From assembly GCA_014377045.1 (NCBI GenBank), contig JACMQI010000028.1, positions 1 to 64,000 of the forward strand: a DNA stretch of 64,000 bases, written 5' to 3'. Of the stretch, positions 1 through 8,502 are shown piece after piece (positions within the stretch are counted from its first letter, which is position 1; every line of letters begins with the position of its first letter). The notes beneath the pieces were generated by a model that worked only from the letters and a program-made list of their open reading frames with translations, was not told the origin of the DNA and searched no databases. Source of the stretch: a candidate division SR1 bacterium. GTDB lineage: Bacteria > Patescibacteriota > JACMRA01. Both the position numbers and the translations under genes were made by a program.

Positions 1-1
1 A

Positions 2-193
2 GGAGGTCTTGCAGTACTATTTCTGGTATACGGAGGTGTGAGATATCTTACTGCTTCTGACGAAAAAGCTGTAGGAACTGCACGCCAAATTATACAAAAC
101 GCTATTATTGGTTTAGTAATAGCTATCTTAGCATTTGCTATTATTTCTATAGTTACTAATTTACTTACTGGTCAGTTTATTGCTGGTTCATAA
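2..193 (+). CDS. TrbC/VirB2-like pilin, C-terminal part
   Basis: The window opens inside a reading frame that runs to TAA at 191-193, giving 63 residues. Two hydrophobic segments flank a short polar loop (TASDEKAVGTARQ), with the second starting around NAIIGLVIAILAFAI. This two-helix layout with a charged loop is what VirB2/TrbC-type pilins of conjugative and type IV secretion systems show, and CPR genomes carry many such pilin-like proteins. The N-terminal signal and first helix lie outside the window. A terminator follows about 45 nt downstream, so it is the last gene of its transcript. The other type IV component here, PrgI, is 36 kb away. Family assignment is by pattern only. Confidence 0.6.
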   Translation, partial: GGLAVLFLVYGGVRYLTASDEKAVGTARQIIQNAIIGLVIAILAFAIISIVTNLLTGQFIAGS

Positions 194-239
194 ACGGCAT
201 ATTAAGTAACTAGATTTTATATCAAAAACAAATATTTTT

Positions 240-262
240 CCAGCTTTTGCTGGTTTTCTTTT
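240..262 (+). terminator. Intrinsic terminator after the pilin gene
   Basis: CCAGC-TTTT-GCTGG is a perfect 5-bp stem with a 4-nt loop, followed by TTTTCTTTT. The end of the T tract runs straight into the TTGACT -35 box of the next gene. Confidence 0.8.
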
Positions 263-289
263 GACTTTTATTTATTTATTTTATATTAT
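261..289 (+). promoter_or_regulatory. Promoter of ftsB-like gene, leaderless type
   Basis: TTGACT (261-266), a 17-nt spacer and TATTAT (284-289). The ATG at 296 begins 6 nt after the -10 box, so the transcript would start at or next to the start codon, without a ribosome binding site. Confidence 0.65.
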
Positions 290-295
290 TATTTT

Positions 296-703
296 ATGAC
301 TATTAAAGAATTTTTTAGTATTCCATCTATTCGATTTAGTATCCATATTCTGATTGTTTTAGGTATAATGCTTAATATCTATCAAATTTATCGTATCGAT
401 AAGATACAGCAAGATCTCAATAAAGAAAAAAATATTTTAGGTATTCTCACGCAAGAAAATAATGATGCAAAAAATGAAAAAGATTATTACGGTAGCTATT
501 TATTTAAGGAAAAATACGCTAAAGATACTCAAGGTTACAAAATAAGGGGTGAAAATGTGGTCGACACTTCTCTTGTAGAGCCTGATAGTAATACAAATGA
601 TACCAACTATAAACCAACTGAAATTAAAAAAATAAAAACAAATTGGGAAAAGTGGTGGGACGTATTTTTCTTAGCTCCGATAAATCAAAAGGCTAGTCTT
701 TAA
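296..703 (+). CDS. FtsB/DivIC-like septum formation initiator protein
   Basis: A 135-residue bitopic membrane protein: short cytoplasmic N-terminus, one transmembrane helix (about residues 14-31), then a charged coiled coil (about 32-65). A small globular part follows with a KYAKDTQGYKIRGENVV stretch typical of the FtsB/DivIC family. These proteins link the division complex through FtsL and FtsQ/DivIB at the septum. The C-terminal tail contains NWEKWWDVFF. The gene has a leaderless-type promoter, and its 3' end overlaps the convergent miaA by 11 bp. Family is fairly secure; whether it acts as FtsB, FtsL or DivIC cannot be told. Confidence 0.75.
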   Translation: MTIKEFFSIPSIRFSIHILIVLGIMLNIYQIYRIDKIQQDLNKEKNILGILTQENNDAKNEKDYYGSYLFKEKYAKDTQGYKIRGENVVDTSLVEPDSNTNDTNYKPTEIKKIKTNWEKWWDVFFLAPINQKASL

Positions 704-1625
704 GCCTATTCAGTATATCTTGAGCAGAATCAATCCACATTATGGGTTGTTTTTTGAGCCATGTAAGTTGTCTTTGGGCGTAGTTTATGCTATGGGTAGT
801 CAGTTTATTAATGTACTCCGAGTAGGTAAGTTGGCCCATCAGGTATAAATACGTCATACGGTACTCCAGTCCTAAGTCTAGCAGTCTATCTTTTCCCAAA
901 AACTGTAAAGACTCGACTTCTTTGATCATTCCTTCATGTATTCTTTTTAAAATTCGCTGTTCTATCCTTTCATACAAGCTTTTTTGGTCAGTTTCGATAG
1001 CAAAGTTGTAAGTTTTTGTAAACATTGGTAGGACAATCGCTTTGCTCCAGTTATTTATGTTAGATTTGTATGTTAGTAGTTTATTTATGAGGCGACGCGA
1101 ATTTTGAAAATCGGAATCATTTAAGACCTGGTTTGGATAATACTCACTATACAGCTTTTGTAAATCTAATAAAGATTTTTTGCTAAGCTTAGTTTTTTCT
1201 TGATTATAGTCGTCTTCAAATTCTTCATCTAGCTTATTTAGCGTATATCTTTCAAGTATTGCCTTAATATATAGCCCTGTACCTCCACAGAGAATCAGAT
1301 AGTTAGGTAAGTCGTGATGCTGGCAAAAATGGCAAAAATCAGCCAAAAAATCAGTGAGACTGTATTGCTTAGTTGGATCAATACAATCGATGAAAAAATG
1401 TGGTATTTCCTGATACAAAAAAGTGTGGATGAGTTGGTTGTTGTGGACTATCATTTCCCAACTACCAGAGACTTTGCCCGTACCGAGATTTAGGTATTTG
1501 TAAATCTGTCTAGAGTCGCAGTTTATAATCCAGCAATCTTTTAATTCCTTGGCGAGATTAACTGCCATTTCTGATTTGCCACTAGAAGTTTGCCCTCCAA
1601 GGGCGATCAATGTTGTATGAATCAT
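693..1625 (-). CDS. miaA: tRNA dimethylallyltransferase (MiaA)
   Basis: 310 residues, normal for MiaA, which transfers a dimethylallyl group to N6 of A37 in tRNAs reading U-starting codons. The P-loop GGQTSSGKS lies at residues 10-18. The DSRQIYKYLNLGTGK block and the GGTGLYIKAI block around residues 115-125 are both MiaA signatures. The C-terminal YAQRQLTWLKKQP stretch is also characteristic. Upstream on the minus strand there is a TTGACA-N17-TAGTAT promoter about 36 nt before the ATG. No methylthiotransferase partner (MiaB) is nearby. The gene stands alone, convergent with the FtsB-like gene. Confidence 0.95.
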   Translation of the reverse strand: MIHTTLIALGGQTSSGKSEMAVNLAKELKDCWIINCDSRQIYKYLNLGTGKVSGSWEMIVHNNQLIHTFLYQEIPHFFIDCIDPTKQYSLTDFLADFCHFCQHHDLPNYLILCGGTGLYIKAILERYTLNKLDEEFEDDYNQEKTKLSKKSLLDLQKLYSEYYPNQVLNDSDFQNSRRLINKLLTYKSNINNWSKAIVLPMFTKTYNFAIETDQKSLYERIEQRILKRIHEGMIKEVESLQFLGKDRLLDLGLEYRMTYLYLMGQLTYSEYINKLTTHSINYAQRQLTWLKKQPIMWIDSAQDILNRLKD

Positions 1626-2007
1626 AAAAAAAGAAAAAACGTTTAAACGATTTCATACTAATGATATATTATTATTGTGTCAATATAAAACTTAAGATTT
1701 ATGCAAATTACAGATAATGAAGGGATCAAAGGAGTATTTAATTGATAGGTTTAGGTAGTAAATATTTTAATTTACAAAAGAAGACTCAAGATTATTTTCC
1801 TAAGCCGTGATGGATATATTATATTTAATTATCGTATATTTAGAATTTTATATTGATTCCAAATTACAAAAATAACGACGTTGTACAAAGTAAAAAGATG
1901 CCATTTATATTGCTAAAGGTAAAGGTTGGAAAATATAAATCTGGTATTCAATACTAAAAATTGCACACATTAATGCAGCTTGTATAGATGAGTAATCCTT
2001 GTATTGA

Positions 2008-2268
2008 TTAGACGCTATTAGTGTTTCGGGTACAAGTATTATCAATGCAAAAATTATTAATGGCAGTATTAGTAAGTGTTGAAGATATACCAGCTAAAAT
2101 ATAATGACTTAGTGAGTCGCTTGGCGAATGTGATAGTAGCCCACCTATAATCAAGGCTACTTTGTTTTTCAATTCAGCTCCATAGGAGGTCTCAATATTT
2201 GCTACGATCCGATATGCAAAGCTTCTGTAATACTTTTTTTTATCAATTTTTATGATACTAAGATTCAT
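2008..2268 (-). CDS. Small protein of unknown function, possibly degraded
   Basis: An 86-residue frame beginning with ATG and preceded by AGGAG about 10 nt upstream, one of the few good Shine-Dalgarno sequences here. I do not recognise the protein; it has no clear signal or membrane helix. Just past its stop, another frame stays open for about 38 codons (roughly 1914-2030) with similar composition, so the gene may once have been longer and now be frameshifted. The remaining gap from 1626 to about 1914 holds only the miaA promoter. The frame could also be chance. Confidence 0.35.
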   Translation of the reverse strand: MNLSIIKIDKKKYYRSFAYRIVANIETSYGAELKNKVALIIGGLLSHSPSDSLSHYILAGISSTLTNTAINNFCIDNTCTRNTNSV

Positions 2269-2388
2269 CGCTATAATACTCCTAAATAATGATTACCAGC
2301 GTATTTATTATATTTTTTCGGGCAAAACATCAAGACTAAATTGGAATAAAAACGAAAAATATTTGAAATAATAGTAAATTTGGTAAGC

Positions 2389-2417
2389 TTGACAAAGGAT
2401 TGGAATATGAGTAGTTT
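2389..2417 (+). promoter_or_regulatory. Promoter of the metal ABC transporter operon
   Basis: TTGACA (2389-2394), a 17-nt spacer and TAGTTT (2412-2417); ATG at 2426 is 8 nt after the -10 box, a leaderless arrangement. No obvious metalloregulator palindrome was seen. Confidence 0.6.
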
Positions 2418-2425
2418 ATGTCCCA

Positions 2426-3166
2426 ATGAACGACACGATTATTAAAGTTTCGCACTTAAAATATGCCTATAATGGTAATGCTGTGTTTGATGATCTAAGC
2501 TTTGAGATTCAAAAAGGCGATTATGTTGGGCTTATCGGCTCAAATGGAAGTGGCAAGACGACGCTATTACGCTTGATACTTGGTTTAATAACTAAACAAA
2601 AAGGAAGTATACAGATTTTTGGAAAAGAAATAGAAGGTTTCCAAGAACATACTAAGATTGGCTATATTCCGCAAAAAGTTGGTAGTATTGGTGTTGATTT
2701 TCCTGCTACTGTGCGAGAAGTTGTAGCTTCAAATTATAGTAAAAATAATACCGAAACCCTTTTACAGGCTCTTGATAGAGTTTTTGAGCTTTTTGAAATT
2801 GGTGATTTATCTTCTAGTCTTTTGGCTGATTTATCTGGTGGACAGTTACAACGAGTCTATATTGCTCGAAGTCTCATAAATAATCCTGAAATACTCATAT
2901 TTGACGAGCCTACTGTTGGAGTAGACAAAGAAAACCAGATAAATTTTTATCAATTTCTCAAAAAGGCCAATACTGAGTTTGGAATCACTATTTTGTTTGT
3001 AACTCACGATCTAGAAAGTATATCGGAGCAAGCAACTAAAGTTTTTTGTATCAATCAAGGAGTTTTTGAAGAGATTGGTTCAGATTTGCACAGTCATAGC
3101 AATTTACACACTACTGGATATGCTAATAGTCCGCTGGCAGACAAAATATATCATGTACATTCATAA
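2426..3166 (+). CDS. Metal (Zn/Mn-type) ABC transporter ATP-binding protein
   Basis: 246 residues, the usual size for ZnuC/MntB-type ATPases. Walker A GSNGSGKTT lies at residues 38-46, the signature LSGGQ at 137-141, Walker B ILIFDEPT at 157-164 and the switch histidine in FVTHDLES further on. It would energise uptake of divalent metal together with the permease that starts 2 nt after its stop. Family assignment rests on the ATPase motifs and on the partner being an ABC-3 family permease. The metal (zinc, manganese or iron) cannot be read from the sequence. No ZnuA-like binding protein lies next to it. Confidence 0.85.
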   Translation: MNDTIIKVSHLKYAYNGNAVFDDLSFEIQKGDYVGLIGSNGSGKTTLLRLILGLITKQKGSIQIFGKEIEGFQEHTKIGYIPQKVGSIGVDFPATVREVVASNYSKNNTETLLQALDRVFELFEIGDLSSSLLADLSGGQLQRVYIARSLINNPEILIFDEPTVGVDKENQINFYQFLKKANTEFGITILFVTHDLESISEQATKVFCINQGVFEEIGSDLHSHSNLHTTGYANSPLADKIYHVHS

Positions 3167-3168
3167 TT

Positions 3169-3966
3169 ATGCTAGAGATTTTTCAATATGAATTTATGCA
3201 ACGAGCCTTTTTGGCAGGCACTTTTGTCGCGGTGGTTGCACCACTTGTAGGACTTTTTTTGATTGTTCGAAGATATTCTGGACTAGCTGACACGATATCA
3301 CATATTTCTCTTGTGGGCGTGGCTACCAGTTTGTTTTTTGGTTTGGCGCCTATACCTATTTCAGTGATTTTATCGACTATTTGTGCCTATATTATAGACA
3401 AACTACGTGATAGTAAAAAAGTTTTTGGTGAGTCAGCCTTGGCTATCTTTACTTATGGAAGTCTTGGCTTGGTTTCAATCATTATCAGTACTGGAAGAGG
3501 ATTTAGCACAAATCTTGGGAGTTTTTTATTTGGAAGCGTACTGACTATTACAGTAGAAAACTTATGTTATATTATCCCACTTTGCATCTCTGTTTTATGT
3601 GCAGTTATCATCTGGTACCAAAAGTTTTTTGTGGTAAGTTTTGATCCTGAACTTGCAAAAATCAGTGGTGTGCGGGTAGGGGTATGGAACTTTTTGCTTA
3701 TATTGATGGCGTGTTTGGTTGTATCTAGTGGTATTTTAGTTGTAGGCGGGCTTCTTATAGGGGCCTTAATGATCATACCTGCTGTAACTAGTTTGCAGTT
3801 TAGGCTTAGTTTTCGAAACACTTTATTTTTGTCGAGCTTTTTTGCTGTTTGTTCGCTTTGGCTTGGCCTATTTGTGTCTTATTATTTCAATCTTCCAAGT
3901 GGTGGATCGGTAGTAATGATAAATATGATGTTTTTTGGACTAAGTTTGGCCGTAAATAGAGACTGA
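3169..3966 (+). CDS. Metal ABC transporter permease, ABC-3 (ZnuB/MntC-like) family
   Basis: 265 residues with about eight hydrophobic helices. The N-terminus has the family pattern FMQRAFLAGTFVAVVAPLVG and a first loop with ADTISHISLVGVA. A conserved GILVVGGLLIGALMIIPA segment follows near residue 190. It forms the membrane channel for the ATPase encoded immediately upstream, in the same transcript. The stop is TGA, which confirms that UGA terminates translation in this genome. No substrate-binding lipoprotein follows; the next gene is a converging pseudogene 24 bp away. Confidence 0.85.
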   Translation: MLEIFQYEFMQRAFLAGTFVAVVAPLVGLFLIVRRYSGLADTISHISLVGVATSLFFGLAPIPISVILSTICAYIIDKLRDSKKVFGESALAIFTYGSLGLVSIIISTGRGFSTNLGSFLFGSVLTITVENLCYIIPLCISVLCAVIIWYQKFFVVSFDPELAKISGVRVGVWNFLLILMACLVVSSGILVVGGLLIGALMIIPAVTSLQFRLSFRNTLFLSSFFAVCSLWLGLFVSYYFNLPSGGSVVMINMMFFGLSLAVNRD

Positions 3967-3990
3967 TGAAATATTTAAGTAAATTTTCTT

Positions 3991-5478
3991 TTATTTTTTA
4001 AATCCAAACAATGTGCTGAGCTCACCAAAAAGCCTTTTAAATTTAGCCTTGCCATTTTCTCCCATATCTATAAGTCTTTCAGCATGATTTTTAGCATTTT
4101 GGATTTTACCAAAGGTTTCGCTTATTATCTTAGGGTCTTCATTAAACTTGGCTTCAAAACTAAATGACTTTGAAAGAATTATTTTTTTCTTAAATTTCTT
4201 ATTATTGTCATACTTTTGCTTCATGTCTTTATCGGTTTTTTGTTTAATATCAAAACAATCTCGATAATACAAAATATCAGCATTTGGGAAAAAGTCACTA
4301 CCAAATTTGAAAATATCCTCAATATAAGCCATATTATTTAGATGGGAATCACCTTCATTACTGGGTGTTCTAAATAAAGTATCCTTGAAATACCATTTTG
4401 TATTGATTTTTCCAAGAAAAGCTTTTTCAGACTGAGCACAAAAAACTACAGTTGATGGAGTTAAATCCTCGATACCAGCTCCAAGCATAGTCGCTGCGAT
4501 ACCTTTAATATCCTTGCCACTACTTCCCTCAGGATTGAGACATTTCCCATCCTCGATCATGTAGACTTTTTGAGTAACGTTTCTACCAATTTTTGTTTTT
4601 TCTTCAACAAGCCTTGAAGCTGCACTTAAAATAAAAGGTGAGTGAGTAGCTACAATTATTTGAATCTTCAGTTTTTTAGTTAAAATATCGAAAATTAGTG
4701 GTAGTAATTTTTGAAATTTTGGATGTAATAATGTTTCAGGCTCTTAAATTATTAAAAATTCGAATTTGCTCCTATATACTAAATCATATATCTGTAAGAA
4801 CTGCAATAACATATATTCACCACTTGACTGATAATGATTTCTGTTATCAAAAGATTCATCAAATGCACTATTATTACTTTCTAAATTCAAGGTTGAAGCG
4901 AGATCAAAAATACTATTGAATTCTTTTTTTAGAATATCATCCCAAATTGTACTATCCTATATTAAAAATATTTGTAAATTTGTAGTTATTTCTACCATCA
5001 AAAATTGCATCATATGTTAATTCTTTAACACGGCTTTTAATCTCTTGATATTCTTTAATTGAGTCAATCCAAGAAGTTTTTAAATCAAATTTTGGTTTAT
5101 AGATTTCTTGATAGAACCCTTTTTCTATATCACATCTGTAATAAAAAGAACTATTACTCGAGAATATCAATATTGCTTTATCTGTAAATAAATTTACGTA
5201 ATTTTTGTCCCATTTTATATATTTTTTATTTGCATACATTCTCGTTTTGTTACTGGGTAGCTTATCTAAAATATTTCGATCGCCCCAATATTTTGTTGCT
5301 GTTAGGTTTATTAACTCAGCCTTTGATTCTGGTAATGAGTATCCAAAAATACAATCTATAACACTACTTTTACCACTTCCATTTTACCTACAAGATAGTT
5401 GATTTTGGCGAGGTTGTTGAGCTTGAGACCTTCTGAGCCTATTCGTTTGAAGTTTTTGATTTCGATACTCTCGAGCAT
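3991..5478 (-). pseudogene. Broken AAA-family ATPase (OLD/RecF-like)
   Basis: Joining three frames gives one continuous AAA ATPase of about 490 residues. It starts at ATG 5478 (MLESIEIKNFKRIG), and the P-loop should read VGKNGSGKSS. One base is missing after the first lysine codon, shifting the frame around 5380. A second frameshift lies near 4960. The region before Walker B (SSGEYMLLQFLQIYD, then FLII) is followed by TAA at 4744-4746 where a glutamate codon of the EEPE motif is expected. The final frame (to 3991) is intact. The intact family members are nucleotide-dependent DNA-binding or defence-type ATPases. Two frameshifts and one nonsense codon make it non-functional. Confidence 0.8.
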
Positions 5479-5488
5479 GTTTGTATTT

Positions 5489-5680
5489 TTAAATCCAATA
5501 AGCTGGCTTGTTAACTTTCTTATTCATTTTGTTTTGATATAAAACAAACTCCTCATGCTTCTCCGTTGCTCGAAGCAAGTTTAAGCTACGGCTGTGGTAC
5601 ATAAAAAAGGTCAAGACCATGCAAAGCTCGACTATACGCTCAAACAGTTGCCTGGTCAATAGTATAGGAAAGGCAGTTAT
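5489..5680 (-). pseudogene. Remnant of a small helical protein upstream of the AAA ATPase remnant
   Basis: Reading the minus strand, an open frame of about 55 codons ends at TAA 5489-5491 (LFERIVELCMVLTFFMYHSR, then a charged helix and NKPAYWI). It seems to continue upstream in another frame (LSYTIDQ), which implies one frameshift near 5665. The fragment is amphipathic and protein-like, but I do not recognise it. It sits 10 nt before the AAA ATPase remnant in the same direction, so the two may have been a gene pair. The rest of the gap to 5781 holds nothing clear. Confidence 0.3.
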
Positions 5681-5781
5681 GTTATTTTATAAGTAGAGAT
5701 ATAATGTCAGGAGGAGTATTTTTAGTTATAAATGTAAATTTTAAACTTGGCTAGTTTGTAAAAACTTTTTAGACTTGATTT

Positions 5782-6876
5782 ATGTCCAAAGTATCTCTTT
5801 GTATGATTGTGCGAAATGAAGAAATCATGCTGGAAAAAAGCCTTGCTAGTATAGTCGATATTGCTGATGAGATTATCATAGTAGACACTGGTTCTACAGA
5901 TCGAAGCCTAGAAATAGCCAAAAAATTTACTGATAAAGTTTATCATTTTGACTGGATTGATGACTTTGCCACCGCTCGCAACTATGCTCAAAGTTTGGCA
6001 AGTCAAAAGTATATCTTACGATGGGATGCCGATTGTCTGCTGAGACCAGGGGATATGAAAAAACTACTTGATGCTAAAGCCAAAGATTTTTTACACTCAG
6101 ATCTTTATTTTATGAATTATGTAGAAGGTTTTGAAATTGATTCAAATAATAATTATCAAGTCGCGATCAAAGAAAGTCTTTTCTTTTTTTATAAAAGACA
6201 ATATTTTCACTGGAAACATCCTATACACGAAGAATTATTAGGTAACGATGTTTCCTTTAAGCCTAAAATTGTTACAGATGACGATATTTATGTGATGCAT
6301 CACAGGAAAGAAAGTAAAAAAGACTGGAGAACTAAGCAAAATTTAGATATACTCAAGCATAATCTCAAGCCTAATAGCAAAAATTACGAGAGGATATTGT
6401 ATTTTTATGCTCGCGAGCTATATTTCGATAGTCAGTATAATGAGGCAATCAAATATTACAAAAAGTTATTAAAGTTGTCTACAACTGTAGATATAAAGGC
6501 TTATGTGCTTGAAAAGATACTTTTTTCATTATTCTATCAAGATGCATACGATAGAATTATAGAGTTTGTAAATGACCTAGAAGCTATCAAACACTCAAGA
6601 ATAACGCTATTAAAGGCAGATATTAGTTGTCTATTAGACCCTTTGCGAGCAAAAATTTACTATTTAGAGTATTTAGAAAACCCCTTTGAGTATTCTTTCA
6701 ATAGTTTTGAGTATGATGTGGAAAGATTTGAAATTCATCCATATATACAACTTGGTAAATTATCGATTCATGAAAGTAAGGTAGACGAAGCAAAAAAATA
6801 TCTAAATATTGCTTTAAATAAAAAATGCTCTACAACTACTTTGACGAAAATTAAAGCACTTTTAAAGTTTTGTTAG
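5782..6876 (+). CDS. Family 2 glycosyltransferase with TPR-like C-terminus
   Basis: 364 residues. The N-terminal GT-A domain (about 1-170) starts CMIVRNEEIMLEKSL, has IIVDTGSTDRS near 35-45 for nucleotide binding and RWDADCLLRPGD near 87-98 supplying the metal-binding DXD-like acidic pair. The C-terminal half consists of helical repeats of TPR character (YYKKLLKLSTTVDIKAYVLEK, YLNIALNKKC). Proteins with this order are SPBc2-type glycosyltransferases that move a sugar from a nucleotide donor, often in surface polymer or glycoprotein synthesis. It lies directly upstream of a secreted protein with its own promoter. Acceptor unknown. Confidence 0.85.
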   Translation: MSKVSLCMIVRNEEIMLEKSLASIVDIADEIIIVDTGSTDRSLEIAKKFTDKVYHFDWIDDFATARNYAQSLASQKYILRWDADCLLRPGDMKKLLDAKAKDFLHSDLYFMNYVEGFEIDSNNNYQVAIKESLFFFYKRQYFHWKHPIHEELLGNDVSFKPKIVTDDDIYVMHHRKESKKDWRTKQNLDILKHNLKPNSKNYERILYFYARELYFDSQYNEAIKYYKKLLKLSTTVDIKAYVLEKILFSLFYQDAYDRIIEFVNDLEAIKHSRITLLKADISCLLDPLRAKIYYLEYLENPFEYSFNSFEYDVERFEIHPYIQLGKLSIHESKVDEAKKYLNIALNKKCSTTTLTKIKALLKFC

Positions 6877-6886
6877 TAGCAATCTC

Positions 6887-6916
6887 TTGACAACCTGGCC
6901 ACAATGCATTTATAAT
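6887..6916 (+). promoter_or_regulatory. Promoter of the Ig-repeat surface protein gene
   Basis: TTGACA (6887-6892), an 18-nt spacer and a perfect TATAAT (6911-6916). The TTG of the -35 box is in frame with the downstream gene and would be miscalled as its start codon. Confidence 0.75.
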
Positions 6917-6940
6917 TACCTTTATAAAATACTTCTTGTG

Positions 6941-8311
6941 ATGCAAAAATACGACTACGCTTACTTATCCAACAAAGTAATATTTATTCTAATTTCTATT
7001 CTTGTGTTATCTCCAATAACTGGTATGACAAATAATAACTATAAAGTACTAGATCTGTTTGATGGTGTAGTAAATGTCAACGCTTCTACAGGAAATATAT
7101 CGCCACAGTACAGTTGTTATGGAAGCAATAGTTCCTACAGACAATATCCACATGTACCCACAGCAAGTAATTTACTTTTGTCAACTATAATAAGCACTCC
7201 AATATCGATCACTCCAGCAGTTATTCAAAATATTATTTCTCCTGCTTTACCATCAACCAATCCAGTGACTGGTTTTTGTGCTGAAGAAAAACTAAATTTT
7301 GGCACTTTAAATGTCAATGGTACTCCTCAAGTTATAAATTATCCTTTGACAAGTCTGTCTTATGATACATCTCATAACTTTAGATTTACTGATAACAACA
7401 TAACATATGCTCCTCCAATAGGTTTTAAAGGTGTAGCTTGTTTTTCTGCATATTATGACTATAAAATAACACAAGCAAGTTATGATGGAGATGTGAATTC
7501 TTATATAGATCGCTTTGGTAATCAAACTAATAACTATAATGATTATGAATCTACAAACATAGTACCTATCAAAATCCAAGTTGGTGGGTCTGCATCTACT
7601 ATTTGCGGCTCTGATCCTATAACTGGTGAAATTGGAAGTCCTTTCCCAAATATTTGGTCAGATGGCTTTAGTGGTTTTAATAACTTACAATATAGTTTCA
7701 AACTTACTGGATCTAATACCACTATTACTGGTAAAATTATGCAACAAGCTAATGATACTTATGGTAAATTCGTTCCAGATCCTGGACAAGTTATTCCTTC
7801 TGATGCTAAAACTGGATTGAATCAAGAAATGCCAGAATTAAACGATGGAAGCTTTCCTTTCCAAACCAACTTCTCTCCAGCTATTACATTGGGAGTACCA
7901 GTAGCGACTGCTACGAATCCTATAGCAGGTCAAGTTGGCAAATCTCTTTTCCCAACAATTAGTTTAATTGGTTCTAATTTACCTGAAGGTGCTGTAGTTA
8001 CTTTTACTCCAGCTGGTAGTAGCAAAATTATCACTGGTAAAATAATGGGAGGAAACTTTGTACCAGATGCTAGTCAGGTAGTACCAGAAGACGCAAAAAC
8101 AGGAAGTGCTAGGGGTATACTAAAGTTTGGAGTTATTCTAGCCTTGGAGGTACCAACAGATTTTACTACTATAGTTTCATCATCTGGTGATCCAGCTAAA
8201 ATTGTAATAACGGTTACTAATCCTATACTCATAAGAACTGGCGGCTCATCAGATGATTCCTATCTAAATTTATTTTCAGCTTTATTTAGTTTTTTTGGAA
8301 AAATACTTTAG
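6941..8311 (+). CDS. Secreted surface protein with Ig-like repeats and a C-terminal R-T-G-G segment
   Basis: Start set at ATG 6941 because the in-frame TTG at 6887 is the -35 box. 456 residues with an N-terminal hydrophobic signal (VIFILISILVLSPITG). The middle is Ser/Thr/Asn-rich. Two repeats of about 75 residues share a pattern: G-x-x-G-x-x-FP, then ITGKIM, then FVPD, then QV-x-P-x-DAKTG. The C-terminus has ILIRTGGSSDD followed by a short hydrophobic stretch, resembling the RSGG ends of the proteins at 49998 and 52450 but without a clear basic tail. Likely exported and cell-surface attached; ligand unknown. No convincing terminator was found before the convergent gene at 8503. Confidence 0.7.
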   Translation: MQKYDYAYLSNKVIFILISILVLSPITGMTNNNYKVLDLFDGVVNVNASTGNISPQYSCYGSNSSYRQYPHVPTASNLLLSTIISTPISITPAVIQNIISPALPSTNPVTGFCAEEKLNFGTLNVNGTPQVINYPLTSLSYDTSHNFRFTDNNITYAPPIGFKGVACFSAYYDYKITQASYDGDVNSYIDRFGNQTNNYNDYESTNIVPIKIQVGGSASTICGSDPITGEIGSPFPNIWSDGFSGFNNLQYSFKLTGSNTTITGKIMQQANDTYGKFVPDPGQVIPSDAKTGLNQEMPELNDGSFPFQTNFSPAITLGVPVATATNPIAGQVGKSLFPTISLIGSNLPEGAVVTFTPAGSSKIITGKIMGGNFVPDASQVVPEDAKTGSARGILKFGVILALEVPTDFTTIVSSSGDPAKIVITVTNPILIRTGGSSDDSYLNLFSALFSFFGKIL

Positions 8312-8502
8312 CTTTTATAAGTATATAGCATTGGATTAGTATTTTTTCAGTATACTAAACAAAATTTTAGTTTGGATATTTTAATTATACTCGAGCTATT
8401 TATATAATTTTTGTAAAAAAGTTTTATTTTATTTGTCTCTCAATTATTTTGTATAGTCTATAATTATTAGCTTACTCAGTTACCTATTTATTTAATAGAG
8501 TA

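Noticed and set aside
4698-4919. Plus-strand open frame of 73 codons
   Set aside because: It lies antisense within the AAA ATPase remnant, whose motifs on the minus strand explain the sequence; no promoter or protein-like features.
8360-8376. Near-palindrome AAACAAAATTTTAGTTT between convergent genes
   Set aside because: AT-only stem with a mismatch and no T tract; not convincing as a terminator or protein site.
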